Shown here: positions 51,299 through 59,232 of the stretch, piece by piece | Layout: the number at the start of each line of letters is the position of its first letter | Position numbering within the stretch: the stretch's first letter is position 1 | NCBI RefSeq assembly: GCF_001513975.1 | Contig: NZ_KQ947988.1 | Coordinates: forward strand, 642,129-706,128 | Source of the DNA: Streptomyces curacoi | GTDB lineage: Bacteria > Actinomycetota > Actinomycetes > Streptomycetales > Streptomycetaceae | DNA length: 64,000 bases | Direction of reading: 5' to 3' | Notes under the pieces: generated by a model | Told to the model about the DNA's origin: nothing | Seen by the model: only the letters and a program-made list of their open reading frames with translations | Database searches by the model: none | Position numbers and translations under genes: made by a program

Positions 51299-51754
51299 CT
51301 ATGCCTCTTCGGGCAGTTCTCCGACCCGGTTCTCCCACTTGGTGGAGAGCACGATCGTCGTACGGGTCCGGGAGACGCCCGTGGTCCCGCTGAGCCGCCG
51401 GATGATCTTCTCCAGGCCGTCCACGTCGGCCGCACGCACCTTGAGCATGTAGGAGTCGTCGCCCGCGATGAACCAGCAGTCCTCGATCTCGCCCAGGTCC
51501 CGCAGACGGTTCGCCACGTCCTCGTGGTCGGTGGCGTCGGAGAGCGAGATGCCGATCAGCGCGGTGACGCCGAGGCCGAGCGAGGCGGCGTCGACGGTGG
51601 CGCGGTAGCCGGTGATTACGCCGGCCGCCTCCAGCCGGTTGATGCGGTCGGTGACGCTGGGTCCCGACAGGCCGACGAGGCGTCCCAGCTCCGCGTAGGA
51701 GGCCCGGCCGTTCTCCCTCAGGGCCTGGATGAGCTGCCTGTCCACCGCGTCCAT
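51299..51754 (-). CDS. Lrp/AsnC-family regulator
   Basis: 151 aa. N-terminal HTH (VDRQLIQALRENGRASYAEL, LVGLSGPSVTDRINRLEAAG) and C-terminal RAM ligand-binding domain (SLGLGVTALIGISLSDATDH, GEIEDCWFIAGDDSYMLKVR). It lies inside the menaquinone cluster, upstream of mqnE and downstream of ubiX, so it may tune that cluster to an amino acid signal. Confidence 0.93.
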   Translation of the reverse strand: MDAVDRQLIQALRENGRASYAELGRLVGLSGPSVTDRINRLEAAGVITGYRATVDAASLGLGVTALIGISLSDATDHEDVANRLRDLGEIEDCWFIAGDDSYMLKVRAADVDGLEKIIRRLSGTTGVSRTRTTIVLSTKWENRVGELPEEA

Positions 51755-51823
51755 GCGATTCGAAGCCTTCCGCTGAAGAGTTCCCGAAGTGATGAGAGGT
51801 ACTGCGACTTGCTCACAGGGCGT

Positions 51824-52498
51824 TCATGTCGTGCGGGCCGCGCCGCCGAGTTCGCCCTTCCAGCGGCGGTAGAGCCGGTGCTCGACGCCCGCCGCGTCGA
51901 GGACTCGTCCGGCGACGAAGTCCACCAGGTCCTGGATGTGCGTCGCCCCCGCGTAGAAGGCCGGCGAGGCGGGCACCACGGTCGCGCCCGCGTCGTCCAG
52001 CGTCACCAGGTGCCGCAGGGTCTGGCCGTTCAGCGGGGTCTCCCGTACGGCCACGACCAGCTTGCGGCCCTCCTTGAGGGTCACGCTCGCCGCGCGCTGC
52101 AGCAGGTCCTTCGACAGACCGAGCGCGACACCCGCCACGCAGGCCGTGGAGGCCGGCACGATCAGCATGCCCCGCACCGGGTACGACCCCGAGGACGGCC
52201 CGGCGGCGAGGTCACCCGCGCTCCAGTGCCGTACGCCGTCGAGGTCGACGTCGAAGGTGCCGGGCTTGCCGTCGGCTCCCCGGGACAGCCATGCGCGCAG
52301 GTCGTCCTGCCAGTGCGCGTCCCGGAAGGAGATCCCGGTCTCGTCGAGCAGGGTGAGCCGCGAGGCCCGGCTGACCACCAGGTCGACGCTCTCCCCCGCC
52401 TCCAGCAGCGCACGCAGCACAGCAGCCGCGTACGGCGTACCGGATGCTCCGGAGACCCCCACGATCCAAGGCACGCGCTGCTTTTCTCCTGCGTTCAC
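51824..52498 (-). CDS. mqnM: Flavin prenyltransferase, UbiX-like (MqnM)
   Basis: 224-aa enzyme making prenyl-FMN for the UbiD-type decarboxylase MqnL. Family blocks: PWIVGVSGASGTPYAAAVLR, DVDLDGVRHWSAGDLAAGPS, PASTACVAGVALGLSKDLLQ, LVVAVRETPLNGQTLRHLVT. Its neighbours mqnP and mqnL support the futalosine-pathway role. Confidence 0.92.
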   Translation of the reverse strand: MNAGEKQRVPWIVGVSGASGTPYAAAVLRALLEAGESVDLVVSRASRLTLLDETGISFRDAHWQDDLRAWLSRGADGKPGTFDVDLDGVRHWSAGDLAAGPSSGSYPVRGMLIVPASTACVAGVALGLSKDLLQRAASVTLKEGRKLVVAVRETPLNGQTLRHLVTLDDAGATVVPASPAFYAGATHIQDLVDFVAGRVLDAAGVEHRLYRRWKGELGGAARTT

Positions 52499-52530
52499 GC
52501 AAACGAGCCTACCGGTGGGTCCGGGTCTGT

Positions 52531-53103
52531 TCAGGACTGGTGGGGCGCCTTGGCGTCGACGGGGAGACGGCCGGTGGGAATCGTCACCTTGCCGAGCGGG
52601 GAGTCGACGGTCAGGTCGGGGCCGTAGGGGATGGTGTCACGGCCTCGGTAGCCGTCGGGGCCGGGGTTCCACATGGTGACGGCGTGGCCCCGCAGCGGGT
52701 CGAGGATCACGTAGTTGGCGATGGCTCGGGAGGCATACCAGCGGGGCTTGATCTCGTAGTCGCGGCGGATGCTTTCCGGCGAGACCACTTCGGCCACGAA
52801 CTCGATCAGATCAGGGGAGTACGAGCTACGGTTCTCGGCCTCCACCTCGGCCGGGATGACCGCGATGTCCGGGCAGAACTCATTGGCGTCGTCAAAGGGG
52901 AACGCAACATCGCTCACCAGTTCCCACACCGGTGCAAGCTGCGCCTCCAGATCGGTGGACACCTTCCGGATCGTCCTGCCGTGGAACGGCCTGACCGGGT
53001 TCATCACGATGCTGCCCTCGACAATCTCCGTCAGATAGCCGGGGAACATGTCCTCCAGCTTGCTGAGCTGCGAGTGCAGGCGGTCGATGCCCGAGACGGT
53101 CAC
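52531..53103 (-). CDS. Uma2-family (DUF820) putative endonuclease
   Basis: 190 aa with a PD-(D/E)xK-like core: FCPDIAVIPAE, EFVAEVVSPESIRRDYEIKP and the trailing ASRAIANYVILDPL. Uma2 proteins are widespread in Streptomyces, often in many copies, with unknown biology. It lies between ubiX/mqnM and mqnP, in the same direction, and is visibly less GC-rich in its middle (for example 52880-52960) than its neighbours, suggesting that it was inserted into an ancestral mqn operon. Confidence 0.85.
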   Translation of the reverse strand: MTVSGIDRLHSQLSKLEDMFPGYLTEIVEGSIVMNPVRPFHGRTIRKVSTDLEAQLAPVWELVSDVAFPFDDANEFCPDIAVIPAEVEAENRSSYSPDLIEFVAEVVSPESIRRDYEIKPRWYASRAIANYVILDPLRGHAVTMWNPGPDGYRGRDTIPYGPDLTVDSPLGKVTIPTGRLPVDAKAPHQS

Positions 53104-53149
53104 GCTGGCCTCCCTGAGGTCCTGCCCTCGATGGTAGGCCGCACCGTAG

Positions 53150-54052
53150 TTACACGGTCAGACCTCGAACCAGAAGATCGAGCAGCGCACACACGAACAG
53201 GGCAATCCCGATGAACCCGTTGACGCTGAAGAACGCCCGGTTCACCCGGGACAGGTCGTGCGGGCGCACGATCGAGTGCTCGTAGAGGAACGCGCCGGCC
53301 ACGATGAGCAGGCCCAGCCAGAAGAACGCGCCGGCGTCCGTGACCACCGCGTACCAGACGAACAGCCCCGTCGTCACCGCGTGACAGACCCGCGCCGCCC
53401 AGATCGCCGCCGGGACGCCGAAGCGGGCCGGGACCGACATGACGCCGGTCTCGCGGTCGGTGTCGACGTCCTGGCAGGCGTAGATGAGGTCGAAGCCGCC
53501 GATCCAGATGCCCACCGCCAGGCCGAGGATCACCGCGTCCCAGGACCAGGAGCCGGTGACCGCCAGCCAGCCGCCGACCGGGCCCATCGCCTGGGCGAGG
53601 CCCAGGATGGCCTGGGGGAAGTTCGTGAAGCGTTTGCCGTAGGGGTAGACCACCATCGGGATCACCGCGATGGGGGCCAGGGCCAGGCACAGGGGGTTCA
53701 GCAGGGCCGCCGCGCCCAGGAAGACCACCAGGGCGATCAGGGCGCCCGTCCAGGCGTGGCGGACCGACATCGCGCCGGTCACCAGCTCGCGGTGGGCGGT
53801 CCGCGGGTTCCGCGCGTCGATCTCGCGGTCGATGATCCGGTTGACCGCCATGGCGAAGGTGCGCAGGCCCACCATGCAGACGGTGACCAGCAGCAGCCGG
53901 CCCCAGTGGATGTTCCTGTCCAGCTGGAACATCGCGGTGAGCGCGGCGATGTACGCGAACGGCAGCGCGAACACCGAGTGCTCGATCATCACCAGGCGCA
54001 GGAACGCCTTCGTACGTCCAGGCTGCGGAATGGCGGCGGAGGCGCTGCTCAC
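53150..54052 (-). CDS. mqnP: UbiA-type prenyltransferase of the futalosine pathway
   Basis: 300-aa membrane enzyme that attaches the isoprenoid tail to the 1,4-dihydroxy-6-naphthoate ring. First Asp motif NRIIDREIDARNPRTAHREL; second YACQDVDTDRETG. Eight or nine helices. GTG start overlaps the mqnL stop by 4 nt (GTGA). The longer open frame upstream is antisense to mqnL. Confidence 0.94.
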   Translation of the reverse strand: MSSASAAIPQPGRTKAFLRLVMIEHSVFALPFAYIAALTAMFQLDRNIHWGRLLLVTVCMVGLRTFAMAVNRIIDREIDARNPRTAHRELVTGAMSVRHAWTGALIALVVFLGAAALLNPLCLALAPIAVIPMVVYPYGKRFTNFPQAILGLAQAMGPVGGWLAVTGSWSWDAVILGLAVGIWIGGFDLIYACQDVDTDRETGVMSVPARFGVPAAIWAARVCHAVTTGLFVWYAVVTDAGAFFWLGLLIVAGAFLYEHSIVRPHDLSRVNRAFFSVNGFIGIALFVCALLDLLVRGLTV

Positions 54053-55506
54053 AGGCCGTACTCCTTCCACCGGCGGTCGACCTTCGCCGCCGTCCGCGGG
54101 TCGGACTCCACCATGTCGGGCCAGCCGCCGTCGCGCGTGTAGCCCTCCTCGGGCCACTTCTTCGTCGCGTCGATGCCCGCCTTGCCGCCCCAGAACTGCT
54201 GGTAGGAGGCGTGGTCGAGATGGTCGACGGGGCCTTCGACGACCGTGAGGTCACGGGCGTAGTCGGTGTTGCCGAGCGCCCGCCAGGCGACCTCGTGCAG
54301 GTCGTGGACGTCGCAGTCGGCGTCGACGACCACGATCAGCTTGGTCAGGGACATCATGTGCGCGCCCCAGATCGCGTGCATGACCTTCTGCGCGTGCTTG
54401 GGGTACTTCTTGTCGATCGAGACGATCGCGCAGTTGTGGAAGCCGCCCGCTTCCGGCAGGTGATAGTCGACGATGTCCGGGACGATGATCTTGAGGAGGG
54501 GCAGGAAGAAGCGTTCCGTCGCCCGGCCCAGGGGGCCGTCCTCCGTCGGGGGCCGGCCGACGACGATCGACTGGAGCAGGGGGCGGCGGCGCATCGTCAC
54601 GCAGTCGATCTTCAGGGCCGGGAAGGGCTCCTGCGGGGTGTAGAAGCCGGTGTGGTCGCCGAAGGGACCTTCCGGCAGCATCTCGCCGGGCTCCAGCCAG
54701 CCCTCCAGCACGACCTCCGCCTGCGCCGGGACCTGGAGCGGAACCGTCTTGCAGTCCACCATCTCGATCCGCTTGCCCGCGATGAATCCCGCGAAGAGGT
54801 ACTCGTCGATGTCGCCGGGGAGCGGGGCGGTGGAGGCGTAGGTCACGGCGGGCGGGCAGCCGAAGGCGATGGCGACCGGGAGGCGTTCGCCCCGCCTGGC
54901 CGCCACCTGGTAGTGGTTGCGGCTGTCCTTGTGGATCTGCCAGTGCATGCCGATGGTGCGCTTGTCGTGGCGCTGGAGGCGGTACAGACCCAGGTTCCGT
55001 ACGCCGCTCTCCGGGTCCTTGGTGTGCGTGAGCCCCAGGTTGAAGAAGGAGCCGCCGTCCTTGGGCCAGGTGAACAGGGCCGGGAGCCGGTCCAGGTCCA
55101 CCTCGTCGCCGTGCAGCACGACCTCCTGCACCGGCGCGTGGTCCGACTTCACCTTCTTCGGCGGTACGTGCGTCATGGCGCCGAGCTTCCCGAAGGCCTC
55201 GCGGACCCCGACGAACCCGTGCGGCAGCTCGGGCTTGAGCAGGCCGCCGATCTTGTCGGAGATCTCGCCGTACGACTTCAGGCCCAGCGCCTTCAGCAGG
55301 CGGCGGTCCGTCCCGAAGACGTTCATCGCGAGGGGCATCGACGACCCCTTCACGTTCTCGAAGAGCAGCGCGGGACCGCCGGACTTCTGCACGCGGTCGA
55401 CGATCTCCCCGACCTCCAGATACGGATCGACCTCGGCTTTGACGCGCTTGAGGTCGCCTTCGCGTTCCAGTGCCCTGAGCAGGGAACGAAGATCGTCGTA
55501 AGCCAT
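54049..55506 (-). CDS. mqnL: UbiD-type decarboxylase of the futalosine pathway
   Basis: 485-aa prenyl-FMN-dependent decarboxylase acting on the prenylated 6-naphthoate. Blocks: GGPALLFENVKGSSMPLAMN, NLGLYRLQRHDKRTIGMHWQ (prFMN-binding Arg and Glu region), LPEGPFGDHTGFYTPQEPFP. The start MAYDDLRSLL follows a clear frame boundary. First gene of the minus-strand cluster mqnL-mqnP-uma2-mqnM-lrp. Confidence 0.95.
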   Translation of the reverse strand: MAYDDLRSLLRALEREGDLKRVKAEVDPYLEVGEIVDRVQKSGGPALLFENVKGSSMPLAMNVFGTDRRLLKALGLKSYGEISDKIGGLLKPELPHGFVGVREAFGKLGAMTHVPPKKVKSDHAPVQEVVLHGDEVDLDRLPALFTWPKDGGSFFNLGLTHTKDPESGVRNLGLYRLQRHDKRTIGMHWQIHKDSRNHYQVAARRGERLPVAIAFGCPPAVTYASTAPLPGDIDEYLFAGFIAGKRIEMVDCKTVPLQVPAQAEVVLEGWLEPGEMLPEGPFGDHTGFYTPQEPFPALKIDCVTMRRRPLLQSIVVGRPPTEDGPLGRATERFFLPLLKIIVPDIVDYHLPEAGGFHNCAIVSIDKKYPKHAQKVMHAIWGAHMMSLTKLIVVVDADCDVHDLHEVAWRALGNTDYARDLTVVEGPVDHLDHASYQQFWGGKAGIDATKKWPEEGYTRDGGWPDMVESDPRTAAKVDRRWKEYGL

Positions 55507-55593
55507 GGGGTCAAGTATCCCCGAGCGGCTACCCTGGCCCTGAACCCGGGGGCCGCGCCCCGGCCCCGACAACCGTTTCGCTGGAGAGTGCCC

Positions 55594-55917
55594 ATGCTCC
55601 GGGTGCTGATGTTCCTCGTGCCACTGGCGTTGAGCGTGTACGCGTTCATCGACTGCATCAGCACGAAGGAAGACGACATCCGCCACATGCCCAAGCCGCT
55701 GTGGGCGATCCTCGTCCTGCTGTTCCCGCTCGTCGGCTCCATCTCCTGGCTGATCGCGGGCAAGAGGCGCAGCCCGGCCGCCGACGGCTGGTCCGGCATG
55801 CGGGACCGCCGGCGTCAGCAGTGGGTCGCCCCCGACGACAACCCCGAGTTCCTGAAGTCCCTGGACGAGGACGACGACTGGAAGAAGGACGACCGGAACA
55901 AGCGGGACGAGCCCTGA
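55594..55917 (+). CDS. PLDc_N-type small membrane protein
   Basis: 107 aa. Two helices (VLMFLVPLALSVYAFIDCIS, LWAILVLLFPLVGSISWLIA) match the N-terminal domain of phospholipase-D-like proteins, followed by a basic loop and an acidic tail. Only one base separates it from the LysR gene, so the two are co-transcribed. Role unknown; the domain is common in actinobacterial envelope proteins. Confidence 0.85.
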   Translation: MLRVLMFLVPLALSVYAFIDCISTKEDDIRHMPKPLWAILVLLFPLVGSISWLIAGKRRSPAADGWSGMRDRRRQQWVAPDDNPEFLKSLDEDDDWKKDDRNKRDEP

Positions 55918-55918
55918 C

Positions 55919-56803
55919 ATGGAGCTGCGGCTCCTCGCCACCTTCGAGAAGGTCGCCGGCGTCCTGAGCTTCACCCGGGCCGCGGCCGAGCTGAAGTACG
56001 CGCAGTCCAGCGTGACCAGCCAGATCCGCGCCCTGGAGTCCTCCCTCGGCACCGAGCTGTTCGACCGGCTCGGCAGCCGCATCCGGCTGACGGAGGCGGG
56101 TGAACGGCTGCTGCCGTACGCCCGGCAGATGCGGGAGCTGGCGGACGAGGCGCGGGCCGCGGTCGCCGGGGCGGAGGAACCTGCCGGCACCCTGACCGTG
56201 GGCACCATGGAGTCGCTGACGTCCTATCGGCTGCCGCCGCTGCTGGAGTTGTTCCACCACCGGTATCCGAAGGTCCGGCTGTCCATGCGGCCGACGCTCG
56301 GCGACGAGACCCGGCAGGCGCTGCGGCAGGGCACGTACGACCTGGGCTTCCTGATGGAGGCCGGGACCGAGCACGCGGGTCTGGAGAGCGAGGTGCTGGC
56401 GGTGGAGCCGCTGGCGCTGGTGGCGGCGCCCGGGCACGCACTGGCCGGCAAGGAGCTCGGCACGGCCGACCTCGTACGGCAGTCCCTGCTGGCCACCGAA
56501 CCCGGCTGCGCCTACCGGGACCTGTTCGAGCGTGAGCTCAAGTCCGTCGAGGACACGGTGGACTTCATGGAGTTCGGCACGATCGAGGCCACCAAACGCG
56601 CGGCGGCGGCCGGCCTCGGGATCTCCTTGCTGCCCGAGGTGACGGTCGCCGCCGAACTCGCGGAGGGCTCTCTCGTACGGCTGCTCTGGGAGCCGCCCTT
56701 CACGCTTCGGACGCAGCTGGCGTGGCGGTCCGGGAAGCGGCTTCCCGCCCACGTCCGGCTGTTCGTGGAGCAGGCGCGGAAGCTGGTGTCCGAGCAAGGG
56801 TGA
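55919..56803 (+). CDS. LysR-family regulator
   Basis: 294 aa. HTH block ELRLLATFEKVAGVLSFTRA, then YAQSSVTSQIRALESSLGTE. Effector domain from about 90 (GTLTVGTMESLTSYRLPPLL). The 3' end overlaps the 3' end of the convergent DMT permease gene by 104 nt, unusually long, so antisense interference between the two is possible. Confidence 0.93.
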   Translation: MELRLLATFEKVAGVLSFTRAAAELKYAQSSVTSQIRALESSLGTELFDRLGSRIRLTEAGERLLPYARQMRELADEARAAVAGAEEPAGTLTVGTMESLTSYRLPPLLELFHHRYPKVRLSMRPTLGDETRQALRQGTYDLGFLMEAGTEHAGLESEVLAVEPLALVAAPGHALAGKELGTADLVRQSLLATEPGCAYRDLFERELKSVEDTVDFMEFGTIEATKRAAAAGLGISLLPEVTVAAELAEGSLVRLLWEPPFTLRTQLAWRSGKRLPAHVRLFVEQARKLVSEQG

Positions 56804-57665
56804 CCTTCAGACTGGCCATCACGATCAGCGGAACACCGAGGGCCTGGACGAGGCCGATGTGGTGGCCGTACACCGCCCAGTCCATGACCATCGCGACCGC
56901 CGGGTAGACGAAGGCGAGCACGGCGATCTTCGCGGTGGGCAGCTTGGCGTACGCCGCGTACATCAGGACGTACATCAGCCCGGTGTGGATGACGCCGAGC
57001 CCGACCAGCCAGCCCCAGTCGGCGCCGGTGCCGCTCATCGCGGCGAAGTCGGCGAAGGGGAGCAGCAGCGGGATGCCGACGACGACCTGGACGAGGGCGA
57101 CGAGGTGCGGGCGTACGCCCGTGACTCGCTTGGTGACGACGGTGGACAGGCCGTAGAGGAGTGCGGCGAGGAGGGCTTGGCCGAGGCCGATGACGTAACT
57201 GCCGCCGCCACCCGTGAGGTCGCCGGGGGTGACCCCCGAGACGAGGATCAGTCCGGCGAAGGCGACGGCGATCCAGCCGACCTTGGCGGCGGTGAGGCGC
57301 TCGCGGAAGAGGAGGGCACCCAGCAGGACCACGTAGAACGGCTGGGTGTGGTAGACCACCGTGGCCACGGAGATCGACGTGTTCTCGTACGACTGGAAGA
57401 GGAAGACCCAGTTGAAGACGATGAACACCCCGCCCAGGACGGCGAGGGAGAGCGTGCGGGGCGTGAAGCCGTGGTCGCGGAGCCATCCGCGGGCGAGGAC
57501 GTAGCCGCCCAGCGCGAGGGCGCCGAACAGGACGCGGAAGAAGACGACGTTGAAAGGCGAGGCGCCCGACTCGACGACGAAGACGCCGAGGGTGCCGGAG
57601 AGCACCATCGCTGCCGTCAGCTGGGCCGTGCCCTTGTTTTCTGTGCCCTTGTTCTGCGAGGTCAT
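56700..57665 (-). CDS. DMT-superfamily (EamA) permease
   Basis: 321-aa transporter with ten helices in two EamA repeats. Conserved pieces: ATVVYHTQPFYVVLLGALLF, TAAKVGWIAVAFAGLILVSG and PTAKIAVLAFVYPAVAMVMD. The start MTSQNKGTE (57665) has GGTCAGGG upstream. The last about 30 residues are Ala/Pro/Arg-rich and coded within the LysR 3' end. Substrate unknown, probably a small metabolite. Confidence 0.9.
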   Translation of the reverse strand: MTSQNKGTENKGTAQLTAAMVLSGTLGVFVVESGASPFNVVFFRVLFGALALGGYVLARGWLRDHGFTPRTLSLAVLGGVFIVFNWVFLFQSYENTSISVATVVYHTQPFYVVLLGALLFRERLTAAKVGWIAVAFAGLILVSGVTPGDLTGGGGSYVIGLGQALLAALLYGLSTVVTKRVTGVRPHLVALVQVVVGIPLLLPFADFAAMSGTGADWGWLVGLGVIHTGLMYVLMYAAYAKLPTAKIAVLAFVYPAVAMVMDWAVYGHHIGLVQALGVPLIVMASLKVTLARTPASAPAPRTAGRGREAASRTATPAASEA

Positions 57666-57749
57666 GCCCTGACCGTAGGAGCGGGCGAAGTGCCTGGTCC
57701 ACGCGCCAGTGGGGCGTCCTGCCGATGGGCCCATCGGCGTCTTCGATCC

Positions 57750-58085
57750 CTACTGGTCGCCGCGCAGGACCAGGCCCAGCAGCCCCGGGAAGCGTGCGTC
57801 GAACTCTTCCTTCCGCAGCCGGTTGACCCGCCTGGGCCCCTCGTCGCGCTGCTCCACGAGACCGGCTCCGCGCAGCACGGTGAAGTGATGGCTGAGGGCG
57901 GCCTTGCCGACGGGCACGTCGAAGCTGCCGCAGCTGCGGGACCAGTCGGCCGAGGACGCCAACTCCCTCACCAGCGCTATGCGTACGGGGTCGGCGAGCG
58001 CGGCGAGGGCGGTCTGGACGGGGACGTCGTCCGGGTGGGTGTGCTCGGGGGCGGCCCGATGGCTGCTGCCGGTGCGCTGGACCAC
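57750..58085 (-). CDS. ArsR-family regulator
   Basis: 111 aa winged-helix repressor: LAALADPVRIALVRELASSA, then VGKAALSHHFTVLRGAGLVE. No metal-binding CxC motif on the recognition helix, so it probably senses an organic or redox signal. The GTG at 58085 gives good spacing to AGGGAG; the longer frame runs through the operators. Divergent from the quinone oxidoreductase gene, which it most likely represses. Confidence 0.88.
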   Translation of the reverse strand: MVQRTGSSHRAAPEHTHPDDVPVQTALAALADPVRIALVRELASSADWSRSCGSFDVPVGKAALSHHFTVLRGAGLVEQRDEGPRRVNRLRKEEFDARFPGLLGLVLRGDQ

Positions 58086-58132
58086 GCCGTACTCCCTGAC
58101 CTGTCGCCGGTGGGATCCGTCACCGGGTTGCC

Positions 58133-58158
58133 GAGTGTTCGACGAAAACCATACACTC
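58133..58158. promoter_or_regulatory. ArsR operator O1 over the reductase promoter
   Basis: GAGTGT-N14-ACACTC, 26 bp. It covers a plus-strand promoter TTGCCG-N18-TACACT (58128-58157). Confidence 0.6.
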
Positions 58159-58160
58159 CC

Positions 58161-58186
58161 GAGTGTTCGATCCCTGTTGAACACTC
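58161..58186. promoter_or_regulatory. ArsR operator O2
   Basis: GAGTGTTC-N10-GAACACTC, a perfect 26-bp dyad of the same geometry, two bases after O1 and 19 bp before the reductase start codon. Confidence 0.65.
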
Positions 58187-58204
58187 TGGAGAGGTGTTGT
58201 CGCC

Positions 58205-59182
58205 ATGCGCGCGGTCGAGGTGCAGGAGTACGGCGGTCCCGAGGTCCTGAAGGTCGTGGAGACGCAGGTCCCCGAGCCGGGCCCCGGCCAGGTGAGCATC
58301 GACGTGGCCTACGCCGGGGTGAACTTCGCCGACCTCAAGGCCCGCGCGGAGGGCTACCGGGTGCCGAAGCTGCCGTTCGTCCCCGGCCTGGAGGTCTCCG
58401 GGCGGGTCCGGGCGGTCGGTGCGGGCGTGACGGACCTGGATGCCGGGCAGGAGGTGGCGGCGCTGACCGGCAGCGGGGCGTACGCGGAGGTGGTCGTCGC
58501 CGACGCCGCGGCCGTGTTCCCCGTACCGTCCGGCGTCGACCTGCGCACGGCCGCCACGCTGCCCACGGTGGTGCCGACGGCGTACGCCCTGGTGCACTCG
58601 GTCGGACGGCTCCGGTCCGGCGAGACGGTGCTGGTGCAGGGCGCGGCGGGCGGCATCGGCACGGTGGCCGGCCGGCTGGCGAAGGCGGCGGGCGCCGGCG
58701 CCGTGTACGGCGTGGTGTCGGCGGCGGCGAAGGTGCCGTACGCCCATGAGCACGGTTACGACGAGGTGTTCGTCGGCGACTTCGAGAAGCCGGTGCTCGC
58801 CGCCACGGGTGGCCGCGGGGTCGACCTGGCGCTGGATCCCGTGGGCGGCGAGACGTTCCAGGCCTCCCTGGCCTCGCTCGCGCCCTTCGGGCGCCTGGTC
58901 TCCTTCGGCAACGCGAGCTCGGCCGAGCCGTGGCGGGTGGGGCAGCCCGAGCTGTATCCGCGGGCGGTGACGGTGAGCGGCTTCTCGATCCTCTCGCTGG
59001 CCCAGACGGCCCCGGCCGCGCTGCGGGCGCTCGCCGAACGCGCCTTCGCGACCGTGGTGGACGGCACGGTCGCACTGCCGGTCACGGCGGAGTTCCCCCT
59101 GGCGGAGGCGCCCGAGGCGCACCGCCTGATGGGCGCCCGCACGAGCACCGGGAAGCTGCTGCTGCGGGTGTCCGGCGGCTGA
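58205..59182 (+). CDS. Zinc-independent NADPH:quinone oxidoreductase-like MDR enzyme
   Basis: 325-aa medium-chain reductase (QOR family). GVNFADLKARAEGYRVPKLP and PFVPGLEVSGRVRAVGAGVT are the catalytic-domain signatures; VLVQGAAGGIGTVAGRLAKA is the NADPH-binding Rossmann motif. The structural-zinc cysteines are missing, as in QORs. Under control of the divergent ArsR gene, suggesting an induced response to quinones, enones or electrophiles. Confidence 0.92.
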   Translation: MRAVEVQEYGGPEVLKVVETQVPEPGPGQVSIDVAYAGVNFADLKARAEGYRVPKLPFVPGLEVSGRVRAVGAGVTDLDAGQEVAALTGSGAYAEVVVADAAAVFPVPSGVDLRTAATLPTVVPTAYALVHSVGRLRSGETVLVQGAAGGIGTVAGRLAKAAGAGAVYGVVSAAAKVPYAHEHGYDEVFVGDFEKPVLAATGGRGVDLALDPVGGETFQASLASLAPFGRLVSFGNASSAEPWRVGQPELYPRAVTVSGFSILSLAQTAPAALRALAERAFATVVDGTVALPVTAEFPLAEAPEAHRLMGARTSTGKLLLRVSGG

Positions 59183-59232
59183 GGGCAGCTATGCGGCGGG
59201 GTCGTGCGGGTGAGCCGCGCGCTCGGCCTCGG

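Noticed and set aside
49613..52627. 1004-codon plus-strand open frame
   Set aside because: Runs antisense through udgX, mqnE, lrp and ubiX; no domain, composition typical of a GC-rich shadow frame.
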